From positions 124,001 to 188,000 of the forward strand of contig PHBU01000003.1 in assembly GCA_002840685.1 (NCBI GenBank): a stretch of DNA of 64,000 bases. Reading direction: 5' to 3'. The DNA comes from Chloroflexi bacterium HGW-Chloroflexi-6. GTDB lineage: Bacteria; Chloroflexota; Anaerolineae; Anaerolineales; Villigracilaceae. Made by a program: the position numbers and the translations under genes. Positions 36,530 through 44,868 of the stretch are shown here, in pieces; the first letter of the stretch is position 1, and every line of letters begins with the position of its first letter. Below the pieces are notes generated by a model. The model saw only the letters and a list, made by a program, of their open reading frames with translations. It made no database searches and was not told the origin of the DNA.

Positions 36530-37399
36530 ATGAAACGTTACTGGTGGATTTTTCTCTTATTACTGATCGCCTGTTTTGGTTTGTTCGTCTATTTTTATTA
36601 TGCCAGCCGCCCGGCCATGGTCGAGATGCGTGAGGAGATTTACCCCGGCCTTGTTTATTACCGCCGCGTGCATTACTTGCCGCGCACCATGGTGGCCCAT
36701 ATTGTGACGGTCGATTTGCGGGTCAAAGGCGTGGATGTGTTCGTCACGCCGCCAGACCGGCGCGGGCGGGAAGCTGAAACGCCGCTGGACGCGCGCACCA
36801 CATCCCAGTTCGCCCGTGAATTTGAAACGCAGGTTGCCATTAACGGAGACGGGTTCACCCCCTGGTGGTCAAACACCCCCTGGGACTATTACCCGCGTGT
36901 TGGTGAGCCGGTCAGCCCGTTGGGTTTTGCCGCTTCGCGCCGGGTTCAGTATGGTTCGTCTGAGCGTAAATATCCGACGTTGTATATCAATGACAAAAAA
37001 GAAGTTTCTTTTGGCACGGCAATTGGCAAGGTTTACACGGCAATTTCCGGTTTGAGCTGGCTGGTTCAAGACAAACAGCCTGTTCCTGACCTGAATGACA
37101 CTCGCACAGCCCCACGCACAGCGATTGGGTTGGACGGCCCTGGCACACGCTTGATCCTGATCGTGGTCGATGGCCGCCAACCGTTTTACAGCGAGGGCGT
37201 CACCGTTCAGGAAATGGCCGATCTGATGATTTTCTACGGCGGCGATAACGCCATCAACCTGGACGGCGGTGGATCGTCCACAATGGTTATCCAGGACCCG
37301 GCTACCGGGGAATACCGCGTGATGAACTCGCCGATCAATTTTATGTGGGGTATCGAAAGGCCGGTTGCCAATCATTTTGGCGTTTTTGCAGCGCCGTAA
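36530..37399 (+). CDS. Phosphodiester glycosidase family protein (NAGPA/DUF2233)
   Basis: The 289-residue protein has one N-terminal membrane helix or uncleaved signal (about 4-24), then the phosphodiester glycosidase domain. The family signature GGDNAINLDGGGSSTM lies near residue 240, and AINGDGFTPWW near 105. Related proteins hydrolyse or bind phosphodiester-linked sugars outside the membrane. It precedes a membrane protein gene by 26 bases. Its substrate is unknown. Confidence 0.88.
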   Translation: MKRYWWIFLLLLIACFGLFVYFYYASRPAMVEMREEIYPGLVYYRRVHYLPRTMVAHIVTVDLRVKGVDVFVTPPDRRGREAETPLDARTTSQFAREFETQVAINGDGFTPWWSNTPWDYYPRVGEPVSPLGFAASRRVQYGSSERKYPTLYINDKKEVSFGTAIGKVYTAISGLSWLVQDKQPVPDLNDTRTAPRTAIGLDGPGTRLILIVVDGRQPFYSEGVTVQEMADLMIFYGGDNAINLDGGGSSTMVIQDPATGEYRVMNSPINFMWGIERPVANHFGVFAAP

Positions 37400-37425
37400 C
37401 CAGCATCATACACAAAGGAGTTCGC

Positions 37426-38142
37426 ATGTCTGAAGAGTTACGCACCATTGTCGAAATCGGCTTCAATATTCTGTATCTGATCGTCATCTGGACCATGGTT
37501 ATTTTGATGACGCGCCGCCTGGGCGGGGTCGATAAGAAACATCATCATGTGGCGAATCTTTTTCGCTGGGCGTTTCTTTTGCTGGCCGTTGGCGATACCG
37601 GCCATGTTGGTTTTAGGGTGCTGGCTTACGCCCTGGGCGGCCTGGAACAGAACGGCCTGCTGGTTGGCCTTGGCGCACTGGCAACCGCTGTAACTGTTAC
37701 TTTCTTCTACGTGTTCATGCTTTATATCTGGATGGAGCGTTATCATGCTTCTTTTGGTTGGTTCGAGTACCTGCTCTTGGGCTCTGTGCCTGTCCGTTTT
37801 CTGGTGATGGCTTTCCCGCAGAATGAGTGGGGCAGCGTGGTGACGCCGGCTTTCTGGGGCCCACTTCGAAATATTTTTCTGATGATCCTGGGCCTGGGTG
37901 TCTTGTTTCTGATCTTGCGCGATGCGCTCAAAGCCCAAGATCGTTTGTTCCGCTGGATCGCGTATTGTATTTTCTTCTCATTTCTGTTTTATACCCCGGT
38001 CATCTTCTTTGTTCGTGAATTTCCATTGGTGGGCATGTTGATGATCCCCAAGACCATCATGTACGTTGCGATCGCCGGTTTTGCGTATTATGGTATCTGG
38101 CTAAAACCTGCCAGGAAAAAGCATAAACATCAGCTGGCCTGA
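37426..38142 (+). CDS. Seven-helix membrane protein of unknown function
   Basis: The 238-residue protein has about seven predicted membrane helices (for instance IGFNILYLIVIWTMVILM, AVTVTFFYVFMLYIW and FFSFLFYTPVIFF) and a Lys/His-rich C-terminal tail. AAAGGAG at about 37414-37420 precedes ATG 37426. I do not recognise the family. It follows the glycosidase-like gene closely and may be in the same transcript. Confidence 0.8.
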   Translation: MSEELRTIVEIGFNILYLIVIWTMVILMTRRLGGVDKKHHHVANLFRWAFLLLAVGDTGHVGFRVLAYALGGLEQNGLLVGLGALATAVTVTFFYVFMLYIWMERYHASFGWFEYLLLGSVPVRFLVMAFPQNEWGSVVTPAFWGPLRNIFLMILGLGVLFLILRDALKAQDRLFRWIAYCIFFSFLFYTPVIFFVREFPLVGMLMIPKTIMYVAIAGFAYYGIWLKPARKKHKHQLA

Positions 38143-38185
38143 TTTTTTAATGTCCCGGCTTCAAATATCGTGTAAAATGACACGC

Positions 38186-38203
38186 TGAAAGCAATGGCTT
38201 TCA
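38186..38203 (+). other. First hairpin of the rnc leader
   Basis: TGAAAGC pairs with GCTTTCA around AATG. The segment GCAATGGCT (38191-38199) is also the exact complement of AGCCATTGC at 38235-38243, so this hairpin and the next may be alternatives. Confidence 0.65.
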
Positions 38204-38217
38204 ACAAATTCATAATT

Positions 38218-38273
38218 GGAACTACGTGGCCTCGAGCCATTGCACTGGCAATGGCTCGCGCTCCCTGAGTTCC
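38218..38273 (+). promoter_or_regulatory. Long stem-loop in the rnc 5' leader
   Basis: An outer GGAACT/AGTTCC pair (38218-38223 with 38268-38273) encloses a perfect inner 11-bp stem (38233-38243 with 38248-38258, loop ACTG). The outer arm ends just before the GGGAG ribosome site of rnc. RNase III of E. coli cuts its own leader; a similar autoregulation is an inference here. Confidence 0.65.
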
Positions 38274-38286
38274 GGGAGAAAATCAA

Positions 38287-39036
38287 ATGACGTTTCAAGA
38301 ACCGATCACAGAACGTGCCGGGTTGGAAAGCCCGGCTCAATTGGCTCAGCGACTCAACCTGCCTTTTGATGACCTGCGCCTGCTAACTCGCGCCTTGACC
38401 CATAGTTCTTATGTCAATGAACATGGCAATTCAGGTGATGATAATGAACGGCTGGAATTTCTGGGGGATGCCGTTCTTGATTTCCTGGTTGGCGCTTACG
38501 TTTACCAGCATTTTGTCGAAATGCGCGAAGGGGAAATGACCCGTATGCGCTCGGCTCTGGTTCGCACAGAAAGTCTGGCCCGCCTGGCACGAAAATTGGG
38601 TCTGGGCGAAGCCCTGCGCCTGGGACGCGGCGAATTGCAGGGAGGCGGCCGCGATCGCGATCCGCTCTTGTGCGGTGTATTCGAAGCGCTGGTCGGGGCG
38701 ATTTACCAGCACAAAGGCCTGGAGGCCGCTCGCGACTTTGTTCTGCCCCTGATCAAACCCCTGGCAGATGAATTTTCGAACGAAATACCTGAGTTGACCG
38801 TCGATCCCAAGTCGCGTTTGCAAGAGTGGTCGCAGCGACAGGGTTTGGGAATCCCGAAGTATGTTTTTGCTGCATCCGAAGGCCCAGACCACGCGAAAAT
38901 GTTCACTGTCGAAGTTTATGTTGACGGAAAATTGTTCGGCACAGGCTCAGGAACGAGCAAAAAAGATGCCAGCCAGTCTGCCGCACAGGATGCCATCGAC
39001 AACCTCGATATGAACTCTGACGTGACCGGCAATTAA
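38287..39036 (+). CDS. rnc: Ribonuclease III
   Basis: The 249-residue protein has the RNase III signature NERLEFLGDAVLDF (about 55-68), with the catalytic Glu and Asp residues, an RGELQGGGRDRDPLLCGVFEALVGA segment with the second acidic pair, and a C-terminal dsRNA-binding domain (about 175-245; KKDASQSAAQDAI). It cleaves double-stranded RNA in rRNA maturation and regulation. GGGAG 8-10 bases upstream supports ATG 38287. It is followed by smc, a common bacterial pairing. Confidence 0.96.
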   Translation: MTFQEPITERAGLESPAQLAQRLNLPFDDLRLLTRALTHSSYVNEHGNSGDDNERLEFLGDAVLDFLVGAYVYQHFVEMREGEMTRMRSALVRTESLARLARKLGLGEALRLGRGELQGGGRDRDPLLCGVFEALVGAIYQHKGLEAARDFVLPLIKPLADEFSNEIPELTVDPKSRLQEWSQRQGLGIPKYVFAASEGPDHAKMFTVEVYVDGKLFGTGSGTSKKDASQSAAQDAIDNLDMNSDVTGN

Positions 39037-39043
39037 ATTATGC

Positions 39044-39097
39044 GGGGCGATCCTTTGAGGCATCGGGCAGGTTGTCCCAGCCTGCAAGAGTCGCCCC
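39044..39097. repeat. Imperfect hairpin between rnc and smc
   Basis: GGGGCGA (39044-39050) pairs with TCGCCCC (39091-39097), and GCAGG (39067-39071) pairs with CCTGC (39081-39085) inside. There is no T-run. It may be an RNase III processing site or a decayed REP-like element. Confidence 0.55.
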
Positions 39098-39132
39098 TGC
39101 TCATTCATATTCATGCTTCTTACTGATAAAAA

Positions 39133-42100
39133 ATGCCTTTACGACTAAAAGCACTCGAACTTCATGGTTACAAAACTTTTGCCTCACGTACTCATTTTGA
39201 GTTCGCCGATGGCATTACCTCGATTGTCGGGCCCAACGGTTCGGGAAAATCGAATATTGCCGATTCCCTGCGCTGGGTGCTGGGTGAACAATCCCACAGC
39301 CTGCTGCGCGCCAAAAAGACCGAAGATATGATCTTCTCCGGTTCCGAGCAGCGCCCACGGGCGGGCATGGCCTCGGTCACGATCACTTTCGATAACACTG
39401 CCGGCTGGCTGCCGGTTGATTTTAGCGAAGTTGCCGTTACCCGTCGCGCCTATCGCGATGGGCGTAATGAATTCCTGCTCAACGGGCAATCCGTCCGTTT
39501 GAAAGACATCAACGAACTGCTGGCCCAATCCGGGCTGTCGGAGCGTACTTACACCATCCTCGGCCAGGGCATGGTCGATGCCTCGCTGGCGCTCAAAGCC
39601 GACGAGCGCCGCCGCCTGTTCGAAGAAGCAGCCGGGATCGGCCTGTACCGTTCCCGGCGCGAAGAATCTCTGCGCCGCCTGGAGAATACCCAGCGCAATC
39701 TGGAGCGGGTGCTCGATATTCTTGCCGAACTTGAACCACGCCTGCGTCTTTTGGAGCGCCAGGCGCGCCGCGCCCAGGAATATTCCCAGGTGCAGGCCGA
39801 CCTGAAACTTGTCCTGCGCGAGTGGTATGGCTATCACTGGCATCTTGCCCAAAAAGAACTGACTGAAGTGCGCGAAATTGCCAACGAGCAGGAACGCCGC
39901 CTGCACGGAGCCCGCCGCAATTATGCCGCCCTGAGCGACGGATTCAACTCCACCCGCCAGCGTTTGCTCGAACTGCGCGGGCAACTTAACGAATGGCACC
40001 GCGAATCGGCCCTGCTGCACAATCAGCGTGAAGCTGCCAGCCGCAGTTTGGCCGTGCTCGAAGAGCGCCGCCGCGCCCTGACTGAGAGCCGCCAGAATGC
40101 GCTCGGCGAGCAGGAACGCCTGGCCGATGAAGAACGCCTGGCCCGTGAGCGCCAGGTCGAAGCTGAAACCGAACTCGAACGCATCCAGGCCGAAACGATT
40201 GAAGCCAAAAACCAGGAAGCTGAAGCCAAAACCGCGCTGATGGCGCGCCAGCTGGAACGTGCCAAAGCCGAACAGAAGATTCAAACAGCGCGCGGGGAGC
40301 TCAACCAGCTTAATGCGCGCCGCGCCCAACTCAGCGCGCGCCTGAACGAACTTAAGAGCCGCATCGACTCGCAGCGTCAGAAACTGCAGCAGGCCGATGT
40401 GGTTATCGCCACCTCCGAGCAAACCGCCAAGGACGCTGATAAAAAGCATCAGTCGGCCCAAAAAGCGCGCAGCGAGGCTGAGAAAACTTTCCATGAAATT
40501 GAAGCCGGTTTGGCGGCATTGCGCCAAACCCTGGCCGGACAGGAATCCGAGCGCCGCACTTTGCTCGATGAGCGCAACCAGCGTCAGGCCGAACAGGCCC
40601 GCCTGAAAGCCCAACTGGATGTGCTCGAAAAGGCCGAAGCATCCCTGACCGGTTACGCCGAGGGTGCGCGCGCCTTGCTCCAGGCCAAGCTGACGGGTGC
40701 GCGCGGCGCTTTCTCTGCCGGGTTGGAAGTTCCTGCCCAATACGAGACGGCAATTGCCGCCGCTCTGGGCGATGGTCTGGATGCGGTTGTCTTTGAAAAC
40801 GCCGGGGGCGTGGAAGCGGCCCTCGAATATCTCGAATCCAGGCCGACGGGGCGCACGCTCCTGTTACCCATCGAAACGGTTAAAGGCGAGGGTGCAGTCA
40901 AAATTCCCCAGGATGGTGACATCCTCGGGCTGGCCGCAACTTTTATCCAAACCAGCGATGAGTTGCGCCCGGCGCTGGATGCCCTCTTGGGCAATACCCT
41001 GCTGGTGCGTGACCGCGCTGCTGCCAAACGCCTGCGGGATAGCCTGCCCGGGATGCGTCTGGTGACGCTCAAGGGCGAGGTTTTCCGCCCGAACGGTTTG
41101 ATCCAGGCTGGCAAAGAAACCCGCGCTGCCACCCTCGGCCGGACTCGCGAAAAACGGGAACTGGTCGAAGGCCTGGGCCTGGCCAACACTGCCCTGGAGT
41201 CGCTTTACGAGACCCTGAACCGTTTGGCGGCTGAGATCGCTTCTGCCCAAAAAGAGATTTCGACGCGCGAATCGAAGCTGGCCGAGGCCCGCAAACGCCT
41301 GAACGAGACCACCAGCGCCGAACAGCAGGCTGGCCTGGCTGCCGAAAGCGCGCGCCGCCAGCGAGACTGGCAGGCCGGCCAGAAAGACACCCTGAAAACT
41401 GAACTGGCTCAATCTGAAAAAGATTCGAGCCGCGCCAACGCCGAGTTGGACGAAGTCGAAGAAAAACTGGACGAAGCCCAGGTTAAGATGCGCGGCCTGA
41501 ATGGTGAGATGGCCGCCCTGGCGCTCGACGAATTGCAATCGCAGGTGACTTATTGGGGCGCGCGCGTGCAGGTTTCAGAGCGGACGGTTTCGGATGGCCG
41601 CACCCGGCGCTCGGAGCGCGAACAGGCTATCCAGAGTGTTTTAGCGCGCATGCAAGCTGCCCGCCGGCGGGTGGACGAAGTCGATGTGGCTTTTGTGCGC
41701 CTGGAAGAAGAAAAAGCCTCCCTGCTGAAGCAGGAAGGCGAGCTGCAAGGCCAGATCGAACTCTTCAGCCTGAAGATCGAACCCGCCGAAGTGGCCCTGA
41801 CCGCCGCCGAACAGGAAGAAACTGATTTGCAGGGACGCGAAACCGAAGCCCAGCGTGGCCTGGCCCAGGTTGAGCGTTACAACTCGCAGTCCCAGATCGA
41901 ACTGAACCGCAAGCAGGAAGCGCTCGAAAGCTTGCGCCGCCGGATCGAGGAAGATTTTGGTCTGGTGCAGTTTGACTATCACAGCGATGTTTCCGGCCCG
42001 GTTCCGCTGCCGTTGGGAGAGATGGTCGAGCAGCTGCCGGTCGTCACCGAGCTTGCGCCAGACCTGGATGAAACCTTGAATCAAAAACGCGCCCAATTGC

Positions 42101-42732
42101 GGCGCATGGGTGCGGTCAACCTGGATGCCCAGCAGGAATTCGAGACGGTCCGTGAGCGTTACGATTTTATGACCACCCAGGTCGAAGATCTGAAGCAGGC
42201 CGAATCTGACCTGCGTCAGGTAATTGCCGAGTTGGATGAGTTGACCAAGCGCGAATTTTTGAAGACTTTCGACCTGGTGGCGATCGAGTTCAAGGCGATT
42301 TTCACCCGCTTGTTTGGCGGCGGTTCGGCGCGTCTGGTGCTGACCGACCCTGAAAACCTGACCGATACCGGCATCGACATTGAAGCCCGCCTGCCGGGCC
42401 GCCGTGAACAGGGCCTGTCCCTGCTTTCGGGCGGCGAACGCTCGCTGACGGCGATCTCACTGGTCTTTGCTCTGCTCAAAGTTTCGCCCACCCCGGTCTG
42501 CGTGATGGACGAGGTGGACGCGATGCTCGACGAAGCCAATGTCGGCCGCTTCCGTGACCTGTTAACCGAGTTGGGCAAACAGACCCAATTCATTATCGTG
42601 ACCCACAACCGCAACACCGTCCAGGCGGCGGATGTAATTTACGGCATCACCAAAGGGCGCGACACCACCAGCCAGGTGATCAGCCTGCGCCTGGATGAAC
42701 TGAGCGATGAAATGTTGGGGAAGAGTGCTTAA
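39133..42732 (+). CDS. smc: Chromosome partition protein SMC
   Basis: The 1199-residue protein has the N-terminal Walker A GPNGSGKSN (about 32-40), long Arg/Glu/Ala-rich coiled coils (about 170-500 and 680-1000), a hinge domain (about 510-670; AGLEVPAQYETAIAAALGDG), and a C-terminal head with the signature LLSGGERSL and Walker B VCVMDEVDAMLDEA. It organises and segregates the chromosome with ScpA/ScpB, whose genes are not in the window. It lies 96 bases after rnc; the SRP RNA gene follows on the opposite strand. Confidence 0.97.
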   Translation: MPLRLKALELHGYKTFASRTHFEFADGITSIVGPNGSGKSNIADSLRWVLGEQSHSLLRAKKTEDMIFSGSEQRPRAGMASVTITFDNTAGWLPVDFSEVAVTRRAYRDGRNEFLLNGQSVRLKDINELLAQSGLSERTYTILGQGMVDASLALKADERRRLFEEAAGIGLYRSRREESLRRLENTQRNLERVLDILAELEPRLRLLERQARRAQEYSQVQADLKLVLREWYGYHWHLAQKELTEVREIANEQERRLHGARRNYAALSDGFNSTRQRLLELRGQLNEWHRESALLHNQREAASRSLAVLEERRRALTESRQNALGEQERLADEERLARERQVEAETELERIQAETIEAKNQEAEAKTALMARQLERAKAEQKIQTARGELNQLNARRAQLSARLNELKSRIDSQRQKLQQADVVIATSEQTAKDADKKHQSAQKARSEAEKTFHEIEAGLAALRQTLAGQESERRTLLDERNQRQAEQARLKAQLDVLEKAEASLTGYAEGARALLQAKLTGARGAFSAGLEVPAQYETAIAAALGDGLDAVVFENAGGVEAALEYLESRPTGRTLLLPIETVKGEGAVKIPQDGDILGLAATFIQTSDELRPALDALLGNTLLVRDRAAAKRLRDSLPGMRLVTLKGEVFRPNGLIQAGKETRAATLGRTREKRELVEGLGLANTALESLYETLNRLAAEIASAQKEISTRESKLAEARKRLNETTSAEQQAGLAAESARRQRDWQAGQKDTLKTELAQSEKDSSRANAELDEVEEKLDEAQVKMRGLNGEMAALALDELQSQVTYWGARVQVSERTVSDGRTRRSEREQAIQSVLARMQAARRRVDEVDVAFVRLEEEKASLLKQEGELQGQIELFSLKIEPAEVALTAAEQEETDLQGRETEAQRGLAQVERYNSQSQIELNRKQEALESLRRRIEEDFGLVQFDYHSDVSGPVPLPLGEMVEQLPVVTELAPDLDETLNQKRAQLRRMGAVNLDAQQEFETVRERYDFMTTQVEDLKQAESDLRQVIAELDELTKREFLKTFDLVAIEFKAIFTRLFGGGSARLVLTDPENLTDTGIDIEARLPGRREQGLSLLSGGERSLTAISLVFALLKVSPTPVCVMDEVDAMLDEANVGRFRDLLTELGKQTQFIIVTHNRNTVQAADVIYGITKGRDTTSQVISLRLDELSDEMLGKSA

Positions 42733-42741
42733 ATAAAATAT

Positions 42742-42841
42742 CCGGGCAGGATACCGGCGGCACCCAGGAACGTTCGCTTATCGCTGCTTCCTCTCGGATC
42801 TGACGAGGTTCACAAAGTCCTGCCGCGCCGGGCCTGCCCGG
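42742..42841 (-). ncRNA. ffs: Signal recognition particle RNA (4.5S type)
   Basis: The minus-strand 100-base sequence has the conserved domain IV apex GTCAGATCCGAGAGGAAGCA followed by GCGATAAGCG, with a GAGA tetraloop instead of the usual GGAA. Its ends CCGGGCAGG and CCTGCCCGG pair, as do CCGGCGCGGC and GCCGCCGG next to them. It binds Ffh in co-translational membrane targeting. A promoter lies immediately upstream. Confidence 0.93.
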
Positions 42842-42851
42842 ACAAGGCGCA

Positions 42852-42880
42852 AGCATACCCGAATTGGGGGGATGTGTCAA
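42852..42880 (-). promoter_or_regulatory. Sigma-70-type promoter for the SRP RNA
   Basis: On minus, TTGACA (42875-42880) and TATGCT (42852-42857) are 17 bases apart, and the RNA begins about 10 bases after the -10. A divergent TATAAT at 42904-42909 may serve the CpaF-like gene on plus. Confidence 0.85.
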
Positions 42881-42970
42881 TCGGTTGCTGTTTGATTCTC
42901 GGCTATAATTGAGATTGTATGACCTTTCAGGGGAATCATCAAGTGTCTCTGGTCTGCCGGGAGCTTTGTT

Positions 42971-44272
42971 ATGTCCAGTAATTATGTTAAGTTTTTGCCG
43001 CCCATCCTTGCTGAAACCCGTGTTCAGCAGGTTAAAAAGCGTATCATTGAACTGGTTACGCCGGAGATGCAAAAAATAACAGGCTCAAAGGCAAGCAGTC
43101 GGGAAGCCTTGAGACAACGCCTCGAATCGGCCATGAATTCGATTGGGGTGCAAAACATGCCCGCCGATGTGCATGAATTGATTATCACCAGCGCCCTAGC
43201 CGACCTGATCGGCTATGGCCCGCTGGAATGGCTGCTCCATGATGAGCAAATCAACGAAATCATGGTCAACGGCCCAGACATGGTTTTTATAGAACGCAAC
43301 AGCGAACTGTGGGAAACAGACATTCACTTTGAAAGTGAAAACCACATCATGCAGATCATCGATCGCATTTTGCTGCCATTGGGCCGGCGGGTGGATTATG
43401 ACAACCCAACTGCCGATGCGCGGCTGCCCGATGGCTCGCGGGTCAATATTGCCATTCGGCCGGTCTCGGTCAATGGCCCGCTGATCACCATCCGAAAGTT
43501 TTTGCGCAACAAAATGACCAGCGAAGATTTTGTCGAGCTCGGCACCATGACCTCCTATATGGCAACTTTTTTGAAGGCCTGTGTCGTTTCTCGGATGAAC
43601 ATCCTGATTTCGGGCAATACAAGTTCCGGCAAAAGCACAATGCTGAACGTGCTTTCCACGTATATTCCTGAAAACGAGCGCATCATCACCATCGAAGATG
43701 CGGTTGAACTCCAAATGACCCAGCGCCATGTCATTCAAATGGAAACCAAACTGCCAAGCGTGGATGGTACCGGGGCGGTTACCATCCGCGACCTGGTGCG
43801 CAATGCGCTGCGGATGCGGCCTGACCGGCTGGTTGTGGGCGAAGTGCGCGGTGGTGAGACGCTCGACATGTTGCAAGCCATGAATACCGGCCACTCCGGC
43901 TCGTTGACCACCATCCACGCCAATACGCCTCGTGACGCAATCGCCCGGCTTGAAACGACCGCTTTGATGTCGGGGATTGATCTGCCGGTGATGGCCCTGC
44001 GCCGCCAGATTTCATCTGCTCTTGATTTGATCGTCCACATGAGCCGCCTGCCCGATGGCTCGCGCAAGGCAACCCAGATCACCGAAGTAGTCGGCATGGA
44101 AGGGGATATTGTTACCCTGACAGATATTTACAAATTTCACCAGACCGGTGTCGCTCCTGATGGCAAGGTCAAAGGCGAACTTCGCCCGACAGGCATTCGT
44201 CCGGTTTTCAACCCGCGCCTGGAAGTGTCTGGCTTCAAGCTCGGCGGAGAATATTTTGGATTGGGTTTTTAA
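42971..44272 (+). CDS. CpaF/TadA-type secretion ATPase
   Basis: The 433-residue protein has an N-terminal helical domain, [16 protein letters not shown] near residue 85, Walker [12 protein letters not shown] (about 212-222), [11 protein letters not shown], the Walker B/His box region [20 protein letters not shown] and [18 protein letters not shown]. This is the CpaF group that powers Flp/Tad pili. GGGAG about 8 bases before ATG 42971 supports the start. No pilin, TadB/TadC or CpaE gene is adjacent, so its machine must be encoded elsewhere or it works alone. Confidence 0.92.
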   Translation: MSSNYVKFLPPILAETRVQQVKKRIIELVTPEMQKITGSKASSREALRQRLESAMNSIGVQNMPADVHELIITSALADLIGYGPLEWLLHDEQINEIMVNGPDMVFIERNSELWETDIHFESENHIMQIIDRILLPLGRRVDYDNPTADARLPDGSRVNIAIRPVSVNGPLITIRKFLRNKMTSEDFVELGTMTSYMATFLKACVVSRMNILISGNTSSGKSTMLNVLSTYIPENERIITIEDAVELQMTQRHVIQMETKLPSVDGTGAVTIRDLVRNALRMRPDRLVVGEVRGGETLDMLQAMNTGHSGSLTTIHANTPRDAIARLETTALMSGIDLPVMALRRQISSALDLIVHMSRLPDGSRKATQITEVVGMEGDIVTLTDIYKFHQTGVAPDGKVKGELRPTGIRPVFNPRLEVSGFKLGGEYFGLGF

Positions 44273-44374
44273 TTTTTTAACGGTGCGCTGACAGAAATGA
44301 TATATAATAAAAACCAGTCGTATCTATTTTGTAGCTAGTTTCATTTGTTATATTAAAACTATTATGGAGGCTTG

Positions 44375-44710
44375 ATGGAAGTCACAACCCAGCAATTCAA
44401 ACACTGTGACCTGCTTACGGTGATTGGTCGTGTTGATAGCGCAACCGCACCCCGGCTGGCCGATGCACTTGATGAAATTGTCAACGATGGGCGTTTTAAG
44501 ATTGTGATTGACATGGCTGGCCTTGAATACATGTCCAGTGCCGGTTTTCGCGCCCTGATTGCTGCCCAGCGCAATTGCAAACGCTATAATCGCGGCGAGG
44601 TTATTTTTGCGAGTGTTCCTGCCAACATTCATTCGGCTCTAGAACTGGCGGGATTCACAACCCTCTTCCAGATCTATCCCGATGTCACCTCTGCGGTAGG
44701 CAACATCTAA
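44375..44710 (+). CDS. STAS-domain anti-sigma factor antagonist
   Basis: The 111-residue protein is a single STAS domain. The phosphorylation-site segment LEYMSSAGFRALI places the Ser pair near residues 55-56, as in SpoIIAA/RsbV. The start could also be TTG 44372; GGAGG at 44366-44370 serves either. It lies upstream of the large kinase/phosphatase gene and would be its natural partner: the kinase phosphorylates the STAS Ser and the phosphatase removes the phosphate. Confidence 0.9.
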   Translation: MEVTTQQFKHCDLLTVIGRVDSATAPRLADALDEIVNDGRFKIVIDMAGLEYMSSAGFRALIAAQRNCKRYNRGEVIFASVPANIHSALELAGFTTLFQIYPDVTSAVGNI

Positions 44711-44868
44711 GAAAGCGGTTTGTGACCGGAATAAGCGGCGCAATTCACTTCCGGCTTTCGTTCTTTATTCCAGCCAATCCGCGCTAATTTCTGTCGCCAG
44801 GCCGCCCTCGCCAGCAGGTTGGGGCGGTTTGTGTTTTTATCAACAATTTCACCCCTTGAACATTGCTC

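Noticed and set aside
39184..40740. A 518-codon minus-strand open frame opposite smc
   Set aside because: It is antisense to the well-conserved SMC coding sequence, and its translation is composition-biased without recognisable motifs.
44711..44868. Possible terminator or small gene between the STAS gene and the kinase/phosphatase gene
   Set aside because: GAAAGC/GCTTTC could pair over a long distance, but there is no T-run and no small frame with a ribosome site.
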